This document shows positions 58,701-64,000 of a stretch of 64,000 nucleotides of DNA, piece by piece. The stretch lies in contig JALJCO010003433.1 of NCBI GenBank assembly GCA_023101725.1, positions 62,001 through 126,000 on the forward strand. Reading direction: 5' to 3'. Numbering within the stretch: the first letter of the stretch is position 1; every line of letters starts with the position of its first letter. Made by a program: the position numbers and the translations under genes. This DNA is from Atherinomorus stipes (Eukaryota; Chordata; Actinopteri; Atheriniformes; Atherinidae). The notes under the pieces were generated by a model. The model was not told the DNA's origin, searched no databases, and saw only the letters and a list, made by a program, of their open reading frames with translations.

Positions 58701-61320
58701 TAGAAGTTTTAAAGTCTATAAAAAATAGTTTTTGAACAAGTTTTTTTTAAACTTTTGAAACAGTGGGCTGATCGATTAAATTTCGGTGGGGTGGCCGATG
58801 TCCGATTTTCAGTTTAAAGGCTGATATAGGTTGATACTGATAGGGGGCCGATTATATCGTGCACCCCTACTGTGCTGCATTGATTGTTTTGCCTTAAAAT
58901 GTCCGGACGTGTAGATTTGATCATTTAACGGAGTCTGTTAGAATAACCGGTCACTTATTAAATGTGTTAACAGTCTTTGAGTTCGAACCAAAGTCACATC
59001 CTCTTTGATGCTGCGTAGCTTTCAGCAGACTGTGCTAACATCTGTCCCACTTCACAGGCTTTATTAATTAATACATTAAGACTGCGATAAGCACACAGGA
59101 AGACTTTAATGTTTTATTTGTTTCTTAATAAATAGATTGTTATTGTTGTCCATTTGCTAAAACAGTAACTGTATTTACAGAGCACTTTTCTCATCTTTTT
59201 GTACACTGTAAGCTCTATTCACACCCACACAGAATTTCTTGGTCTTTTAAGTGTTATACTGGTTCAGCATCTCACTCAAGTACACTTTGACATGTGGTCT
59301 GGGGAAGTCAAAGATCAGACCACCGACCCCCTGACTGGCAAATGACTCTTTCTCAGCCTTCAGCATGTGAGGCTAAAATAGCCCAACAGCCATCAGCCAG
59401 AGAAAAAAAAATTGCTGGCCTCAACAAATGAGCTCAGGAAGAGAATGTGAAATGGTCTATGTGAAAGCTGAAATCAAACAGGAAGAACACAGATATTCTA
59501 ACACTATCAGATCCACGGTGCAGTGGCCCAAAAAGAAGAAATGGTGGTTTGTGGAAGAACTCAGTCAAAGCACATTTCTCACTCAATGGATATGAAACAA
59601 GCAGAACCTACAAGAAAACCCTGAAACATCCCCAACTGACAGATTGGGGGTAAATTTTTCTGCAGAATAACACACATTTGTTGATATCTTCTTCATAAAA
59701 TCACTAAAAAGGTTCATTTTGTTTTGTTTAAAATCTTGTTTATGAGGTTTTTTTTGGCCACATTGTTTATTCTGAGTTATCAAAATCTCAATCTTGACCT
59801 ATAAAGACTTGATTCTAAAGACTGTGCGGCACCATCAGCCACCTATCACATCATTTATGAACTGAACACTTGTTTCAAAGTCATGAATGTCAGTTGTACA
59901 AATCCTGACCTCATGCAGCCTGTTTGTTTTCACAGGAAACCCACTGATCTGCCCCACCAGCCTCATATTCTCTGAAATGGAACATCCCCAGAGACGTCTG
60001 TGGCAACAAATATATTTACCCACATGCATGCTTATCTGAATCAAACGTGGATTATCTCAAAAACTAACAAATCTCTGCCTCACAGGTCACATCCATTGCT
60101 TCGTCTGCAGGGAAAAGGATTACAGCAAGTGAGAAATCTTCCCACGAGGAAGTCGAAGCAGTCCTGTGACACCACATGACATTAAACCTTTGAACTTGAT
60201 TCATCTGCAGATGACAAAACTATGCAGTGTTTTCCTTTTGATGTGAGTAAGGATTTATAAGCAGGTCCGAGCTGAAGGCCACTTGACTTATTTGCGATGA
60301 CATGCTGGTAAAGAGTCAGGTGGGTTGGTGGTGGGTGACCTCACTCGCTTGATTATTTTGTATTAGCAGGAGATTCAAATATAGCGACGACCGTTGCATA
60401 TTATATTTTCAGGCAGAGATACAGTTTCATAGCTGCAACATCAGTAATGCTTCAATAAGTGTCAGGACATGGTCTGCAGTGTCATTGCATGGGTCTAGAA
60501 CACTAAGTGCCCACACAGGCAGCAAAAGCATTAAAATTCAACAGCAAATTAACGATTCAGAGCAAGATTTCACTTGAATTAGTTGGTTTTCTGAGAGTAT
60601 TTTGGGCCAAAATTATGTTTCAACCATAGATAAATGAAAAAAATCCCTTTGTATAGGTTAACTGGGTCAAGTGGCACATGCAGCATCAACTGTGGTCCAG
60701 ATTTCCAGACACGCAGCGTCTTGTCAGAGAATCTGACAGGTGCTCTATGGCTGCTCAGCAGGTGTCTATTTTGGGGTGAAGTGTGACTGTTGCTTAAGAG
60801 GGTCTGAGTGGAGGGGCAGCAGTAGGCTGTGATGGGTCTGGAGAGGAGCCTGAATCACAGCAATGGGCCATGAAAACATGACCATTAAGTACACCCACAC
60901 ACTTTAAGCTTCAGCTCTGATGTGTCATTGACCTGCTATTATCTGCTGATGGCTTGTAAACTGTCAACAGCTACGAGGCAGCAGAGTTTACTTCTTTCTT
61001 AAACTACATAGTACATGCTTGATTGCTGGATCTTAATGTTAAGAAAAGGCATCAAAATAAAAATGTGTAAATTAGGCAATTTTTTTTTCAACGTGATGCG
61101 ACAAATAAAAACGCCATGAAACGTGGTGGAAAAAACTGACATAAAAAAGAATATCAGAAAGTCGCTGTAATGCACAATTAAGTTTACATAGAAACTTTGG
61201 GGAGACTAAATTTATTATGGAGATTTGCTTACCGAGCCTTTTCATGGGGTCCGTAGGCTTCTCCGCCGCTTTACTCCTCTGCTCCCTGGAAGTGGCGCTC
61301 GGTGATTTGCTGCCCAACAT
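31966..61320 (-). CDS. plcd3: Phosphoinositide phospholipase C delta-3
   Basis: Fifteen exons: 61320-61233, 46334-46167, 38990-38762, 38209-38080, 37558-37333, 35886-35685, 35582-35438, 35317-35165, 35047-34895, 34806-34656, 34510-34394, 34137-33959, 32751-32616, 32344-32195, 32108-31966. They sum to 789 aa, the human PLCD3 length as I recall it. It hydrolyses PIP2 to IP3 and diacylglycerol at the plasma membrane. Domains: basic N-terminus, PH about 30-160, EF hands about 163-300 with canonical loops [12 protein letters not shown] and [13 protein letters not shown] box about 300-447 with catalytic SSSHNTYL and [10 protein letters not shown] plus metal-binding VELDCWDG and SLENHC, a Ser/Glu linker, Y box about 516-640, C2 about 645-775. 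PLCD3-like details are DEDVR-type NEDIR before the PH core, MDLNQGRF and [12 protein letters not shown]. Intron 3 looks U12-type, and its acceptor is the only uncertain junction. Confidence 0.95.
33070..33850 (-). mobile_element. Tc1-like transposon relic in plcd3 intron 12
   Basis: Minus-strand fragments [16 protein letters not shown] and an eroded LTEMLW-type C-terminal block recall Tc1 transposases (KHGGGSVMVWGCF and PDLNPIEMLW). Frameshifts and stops break it. A 200-bp hAT MITE is inserted inside. Confidence 0.6.
33261..33460. mobile_element. hAT MITE (200 bp) nested in the Tc1-like relic
   Basis: Inverted ends CAGAGGTGGGAAACCTGG and, from the other side, CAGAGATGGAAAAACCTGG, continuing as TCCAGAAAGTAAAAA on both arms. 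The flanking 8-mers GGTTGAAG (33253-33260) and GGTCGAGG (33461-33468) differ by two transitions, consistent with an old hAT duplication. Confidence 0.72.
35136..35159. repeat. (GT)n microsatellite in plcd3 intron 8
   Basis: About twelve GT units directly beside the exon-8 donor at 35165. On the minus strand this is an AC-rich intron start. Confidence 0.85.
36042..37121. mobile_element. Outer DNA transposon in plcd3 intron 5
   Basis: Inverted ends: TAAAGGGATACCGTGTAACT from the left and TAAAGAGATACTGTGTAACT from the right, continuing TTTTG(G/A)CC. A complete hAT element sits inside (36360-37077), so only about 360 bp belong to this outer copy. No protein is encoded and I cannot name the superfamily. 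Confidence 0.65.
36360..37077. mobile_element. hAT-like element (718 bp) nested in an older transposon
   Basis: The ends carry GGGTCTGCAACC and its complement GGTTGCAGACCC. Flanking 8-mers ATTAGGCC (36352-36359) and ATCAGGCC (37078-37085) match at 7 of 8. The interior is built from repeats of AAAGTCAGAATTTTGACTTTT-like palindromic units, A/T-rich and non-coding. Confidence 0.68.
39419..39708. repeat. Two tandem copies of a ~150-bp unit with an RFX-like palindrome
   Basis: ATAGCCGGTGCTAG, AAATTCCAGCCGCC, AACGTTGCTAAGCAAC, CGACTGTGGGGAACTATTTT and GCGTAAAACATCAGAA occur in the same order twice. The two copies differ by small indels. Each contains GTTGCTAAGCAAC (39470-39482 and 39632-39644), a perfect palindrome resembling an RFX X-box. 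Confidence 0.75.
40150..40181. repeat. (AAAG)n microsatellite
   Basis: Seven to eight tandem AAAG units in plcd3 intron 2. A second tract of the same motif is at 29498-29518. Confidence 0.85.
40800..41150. repeat. GC-rich dispersed repeat fragment
   Basis: GC-rich block in AT-rich surroundings with a 9-bp-arm hairpin, GCACCGGGA AATG TCCCGGTGC, at 40857-40878. It looks like a terminal fragment of a dispersed fish repeat. The class is unknown to me and it has no coding frame. Confidence 0.35.
42860..43608. mobile_element. Tc1/mariner-type element with 30-bp inverted ends
   Basis: Left end CAGTCGTCCTCAAAATTATT and right end, read inward, TAGTCGTCCTCAAAATTATT, continuing CATA(A/C)CCTCC on both sides. 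Both are bordered by TA (42858-42859 and 43609-43610), the Tc1/mariner target. The interior is AT-rich with no transposase. A 224-bp hAT MITE has inserted into it. Confidence 0.8.
43184..43407. mobile_element. Complete hAT MITE (224 bp) nested in the Tc1-type element
   Basis: Ends CAGGGGTGCCCAAGTCC and, inverted, CAGGTGTGCCCAAGTCC. Long arms continue through TCCTC(G/A)AGAGCTACTATCCTG, making it nearly palindromic. It is flanked by exact 8-bp duplications CTGTAATG (43176-43183 and 43408-43415). Confidence 0.9.
43860..44545. repeat. Dispersed repeat, class unknown
   Basis: A block lying between minisatellite pieces. Its part at 44117-44238 recurs at 54499-54640 with clear similarity (CTTGAAATTACACATAATTA, then CAGACCGG, then GTTAGCTCCTTGTTTGCTCT). 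It has no clear ends and no coding frame. Confidence 0.55.
44705..45081. mobile_element. hAT-type element (377 bp) with a nested palindromic mini-element
   Basis: Flanked by exact 8-bp duplications ATAAAGTC (44697-44704 and 45082-45089). The subterminal regions share TTAGTTGATTAATCGACTAAT-like motifs in inverted orientation. Inside lies a separate hairpin at 44913-44972 with 17-bp perfect arms. Confidence 0.75.
44913..44972. mobile_element. Palindromic mini-element within the hAT copy
   Basis: GTCAAAAGTTTGGACAC (44913-44929) and its exact complement (44956-44972) flank a 26-base centre in which TTTTCTC and GAGAAA also pair. I recognise this as a widespread vertebrate fold-back MITE motif, probably of Tc1/mariner type. 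The outer ends are ACTACCC and TCGTACTGT. Confidence 0.6.
48326..49325. mobile_element. Deleted THAP-encoding DNA transposon (about 1 kb)
   Basis: Inverted ends GATCACCGCGAGC (48326) and GCTCGCGCTGATC (49313-49325), with a second internal pair GGTGAAAACATCGCTTCGT (from 48383) and ACGAAGCATGTTTTCACC (49252-49269). Between them is a broken THAP zinc-finger region, then non-coding sequence. THAP domains occur in P-element-like and Kolobok transposases. The target duplication is not clear. Confidence 0.6.
48466..48690 (+). pseudogene. Relic THAP domain with frameshift
   Basis: The first frame reads [20 protein letters not shown] followed by [11 protein letters not shown], like the C2CH start and basic loop of a THAP domain. 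The reading then shifts near 48575 to [20 protein letters not shown] and LTICSDHFV, which supplies the C-x2-H pair and conserved Trp/Pro spacing. A stop follows soon after. It is non-functional and belongs to the surrounding 1-kb transposon. Confidence 0.6.
49671..49717. repeat. (TA)n microsatellite
   Basis: About 23 TA units in plcd3 intron 1. Confidence 0.9.
52915..53110. mobile_element. hAT-like MITE remnant
   Basis: CCTGGTCCTTGAGGGCTGGT, GTCCTGCAGGTTTTAGA and an AATCAGGTGTGCTG block resemble the common fish hAT MITE seen complete at 43184-43407. The right end is eroded and no target duplication is recognisable. Confidence 0.45.
53730..54240. mobile_element. Truncated copy of the ATCGATA-rich hAT family
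   Basis: Shares long internal stretches with 56469-57099 and 58025-58869, for example GCTGATATCATATTGACATT and CTGCTTATTTTTTCAGCTT, but lacks clear ends. It contains two tandem internal units of about 135 bp. Inverted AGGCAGGAATTG-type motifs at about 53397 and 54308 suggest it sits inside another repeat. Confidence 0.6.
54499..54640. repeat. Second copy of the dispersed repeat at 44117-44238
   Basis: Same orientation and order of blocks as the earlier copy, with scattered substitutions and indels. This shows a repeat family represented in both plcd3 intron 1 and intron 2. Confidence 0.6.
56469..57099. mobile_element. Complete ATCGATA-rich hAT element, copy in plus orientation (631 bp)
   Basis: Begins TAGGGATGCACGATAT and ends ATATTGTGCATCCTTA. 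Exact 8-bp duplications AAGCAAAA lie at 56461-56468 and 57100-57107. Subterminal GTATCGGC/ATCGGCCA motifs recur. No transposase is present. Confidence 0.88.
58025..58869. mobile_element. Complete ATCGATA-rich hAT element, inverted copy (845 bp)
   Basis: Begins TAGGGATGCAC and ends GTGCACCCCTA, with exact 8-bp duplications CTGTGCTG (58017-58024 and 58870-58877). It is the same family as 56469-57099 in opposite orientation. It is longer because an internal unit of about 120 bp, centred on ATCGATCTATTTTACT-like sequence, is repeated roughly four times. Confidence 0.88.
58878..61232. other. plcd3 intron 1, 5' part
   Basis: Mostly unique-looking sequence beside exon 1. No repeat with clear ends and no exon is seen. 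Confidence 0.45.
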
Positions 61321-63990
61321 TTTTCTAACTTTTGGAAACTTAACACGAAAAAAGCGCTTCTCGGCTCGGGGCTTGCGCCTTCAATCTGCGTATGAGGATG
61401 CAGGTGTATTAGAGCTCCCCGCAGAAAGAGACAGCTGAGAGCAACAGTTATTCCTTTTCCACATGTGAAAATGTCCCTCCCCGGCGCTGCTCTCCATGCC
61501 GGGGCGTAACATGAGTCCAAACAAGGCGCACGGTTCAGCCTGAACCACCTCCTTCTCCTCCTTCTTGTTGTTGCACCAACAAATAGAGGCACCCGGATAA
61601 TAAAAGGAAAGGGTGGTCAAGTCACCGTTTACATATCAAAGATGCTTTCTTGCTGTCTTTTAAAGTTAAGTTTTGGGACTTTTTTCCCCCCATCAGCTTG
61701 TAATTATTAGACAAATTTGGCATGTTATGTTAAACGCATTCATGTGTAACCTTGATATGTTTATACCCCTCCTCCTCCCATAATTCGAAATAACACTGTG
61801 CCATGTTGGAGGCCCATTCTAAAACAATTATCAGCCTCTTAGATTTGCAACTTATAGTTATCTCTGAACTGTATGTTGTCATCAGAGGCTGCAAACAGCC
61901 AATTTATTCATCCAGGTAAGATACAACTGTGAAGCTTTTAGTGTTTGGAGATTCTTAAAACATGACTGAAAGAATAGAAACAGCGTCGGAAATATTTGTC
62001 TTCTTTATTTTTCTATTTTTTAAGAGAACTGTCAATGGCAAACTACTTTAGGAAGAAGTAATCCTTTTCTTTATGTCGGTGAATGAGGCGGCAGCGCCCC
62101 CTGTCGGTGGTTTATATACACTGCTAGCCTCAAAGAACAATCAGCCCTCTAAAGCTAAATCCATCCTCCACGGCCTGTATGTGCACACTGTACTCTTGGA
62201 TTTTGGGGGTTGTGTGCTGCATGAAAGAGAAAATCAGCACTACCGTTCACAGTACCAAAGCACTGACTAAAATCTAATTAAATCCAAGTGATGGAGTTAT
62301 CACAAAGAAAGACGGTTCAGCTGGGTGGTCTGGAGAACTGGTCCTGCCTTACAAGAGCATGAAATGTAATCTTCCCTGCTCCACAACCATCCAACCTGCA
62401 CAAACACAAAAAAGCAGGTTTGGGAGGTTGGGCACTGACAGGTTAAGGTGATGTGTCTCTTTAACTTAATGCAGCTGGTGCATCTAGTGTTTCTTTCACA
62501 AAAGCATCCCTCAACACTTGCTTACTTTAAGAAATCCTGCTGCTTTTATTGGTATTAGCCTAAACCAGTTTACATTTTTCATTTCCTCTCGATAGCAGCA
62601 ACAACCATGTTTGGGTGAGAGATTAAGTCATGCCTGCTAATCCTCACAGGCTGTGATCTATGCAGGAGTAGCTTGTGTTCTGTATGCACCACTCTTTGAT
62701 TTGAACATATGAGAAGCCCTGTCCATTATTTCCCAGTCTTACCAGTCATTAGGTTTCTTATTAACTCGAACATGTCACCTTTTCCTCAAAGGAATCCAAG
62801 TTCAGCTTCCTCATTTGCTGGAGCTGAAACTCGGCCTGCTTCTATTAGTAGAAACAGTGTGCTGGTGTTGTTTGTAGCTATTGGATTCCTGGTGTTTACA
62901 AGTGTTAAAGAGGAGACCAGTCACTCACAGGAAGAGGTCACAGCCCATTTCTTCCATTAATGGCAGCAAAATGCTTAATGAAAACTGTCAGAAGTCTCTC
63001 TCTCTCTCTCTATATATATATATAAATGCGCAGATTAAGACAGTAACAATAGGACACTTAGTTTCTACGTATGACAATCATGTAAAAGAATATAATACAA
63101 ATCATAATAATACACGACACACAAGGTTGCACTAATTCCATCAATTTATTTAGTGCGCTTATTTGTGACAAATCGGACAGCGGCTCATCAAAATCTTTGA
63201 AAAATCAACGAGCCAGCGGTCAGTTTTGAAGGGTAACATTAAAGTGAGCTTTGCTAATCATAAGCAAAGTATCGAAAAGCCTCGGTTCTGCCTGGGAAGA
63301 TCAGGCTCCGTCTACTTCCTGAAAGTATGACTGTAAATCGTAGATCTCACAACATACTAAAACAAACATCTACTGTTTTCAATATGCTTACATGATATCA
63401 ACTATTCTGGATAGTATTTCGGGCAAACGGGGAAAATGGGCCGTATGAACCTGAAAAAAAATCGCTATAATTCTGAAAAAGAACTCGCAATGGAAATACT
63501 ACAAGTCAGGACATATACAGATCCACAGAGAGCACGTTGGCCTAGTTAGCATATGGCTAACGTTATCAATTAACGTCTCCTGCCTGCAAATGATGCAAAA
63601 TTTTATTTGTACCGTTCGTCGAAAATGTAATGACAAGCACATAATGAGAAAATAAATTCGAGTCTTCAATATGTCGTGTCGTTTACTTGTATCGCGGCAA
63701 GGCAAGCAATAGCACGAGCTAGTTAGCATTAGCTAGCCTAGCTTTATGTACAGTGTGACGTTTCTTTTTTTCCTTTGGTCAAATTAGGCCTCAGACAGAA
63801 ACTATTTCCTGTGAGAGATTATGGCGCTCAAGTTTTAAGCTGGTCTTGATATAGTGCATATGGCTTCACGTTACATGGATATGATTAGTGTTTAAGTTTA
63901 CGAGCAACACCAAGGAGCGCTCGTTCGCCAACCAACGTTAACGCTCAGCTAACGTTAGCTAGCTAACTTATCCTTAGCTGTTAACACGAA
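61321..63990. other. plcd3 promoter side and right-edge flank
   Basis: The 300 bases upstream of the plcd3 start are GC-richer with CpGs and likely hold its promoter and leader, without a clear TATA box. Beyond lie a (CT)n(TA)n tract at about 62995-63024 and AT-rich sequence. Repeated GCTAACGTTAGCTAGC motifs occur at the extreme right. No gene is supported. Confidence 0.45.
62995..63024. repeat. (CT)n(TA)n compound microsatellite
   Basis: A CT dinucleotide tract passes directly into a TA tract. Confidence 0.85.
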
Positions 63991-64000
63991 ACAACCATGT

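Larger units (their letters stand above)
46335..61232. other. plcd3 intron 1 (14.9 kb)
   Basis: Very long first intron. It holds a THAP-element relic (48.3-49.3 kb), a (TA)n tract, a hAT-like remnant near 52.9-53.1 kb, three related ATCGATA-rich hAT copies between 53.7 and 58.9 kb, and unique AT-rich sequence. I find no alternative first exon or embedded gene that I can support. Confidence 0.6.

Noticed and set aside
61242..61592. 116-codon minus-strand frame upstream of and overlapping plcd3 exon 1
   Set aside because: It is out of frame with the plcd3 coding sequence and lies in the GC-rich leader/promoter region.
62709..62960. 83-codon plus-strand frame with a hydrophobic stretch like a membrane segment
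   Set aside because: No homology, no partner exon, no promoter evidence; one hydrophobic run alone is not enough.

Overview
The window reads as teleost fish nuclear DNA. It holds vertebrate multi-exon genes with GT-AG introns, AT-rich introns and spacers, many microsatellites, and a dense load of short hAT and Tc1/mariner-type DNA transposons. It also carries a cdk21-like kinase, a CDK4/6 relative known from fishes. All coding exons I can support lie on the minus strand, so the genes are described from right to left within each locus.

Layout. About 1.2-1.5 kb: first coding exon of a supervillin-like gene that runs off the left edge. 7.2-11.9 kb: a complete 7-exon cdk21-like kinase (300 aa). 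13.0-19.0 kb: complete 11-exon retsat (609 aa). 22.7-28.1 kb: 12-exon nmt1, complete except for a one-base frameshift in exon 10. 32.0-61.3 kb: complete 15-exon plcd3 (789 aa), with a 14.9-kb first intron and a 7.2-kb second intron. 61.3-64.0 kb: upstream sequence with no gene I can support. I assembled exons by hand from homology plus splice sites. In cdk21, retsat and plcd3 every junction keeps frame and the total length matches the family.

The genes are unrelated housekeeping or signalling functions: cell-cycle kinase, retinol saturase, protein N-myristoylation, phosphoinositide hydrolysis. They do not form a pathway. From memory, NMT1 and PLCD3 are also neighbours in human 17q21, so that pair looks like conserved synteny. 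RETSAT and SVIL map elsewhere in human.

The spaces between exons are largely transposon-built. I could delimit seven hAT-type non-autonomous elements with exact or near-exact 8-bp target duplications, an eighth with a weak one, and a Tc1-like element with 30-bp inverted ends. There are four nesting events, a relic THAP-domain element, and a degenerate minisatellite split by insertions. I found no novel multi-gene system. The most unusual items are the nmt1 frameshift, a probable U12-type AT-intron in plcd3, a GC-AG intron in nmt1, the divergent cyclin-binding helix of the cdk21-like kinase, and the nested, internally repeated hAT elements.
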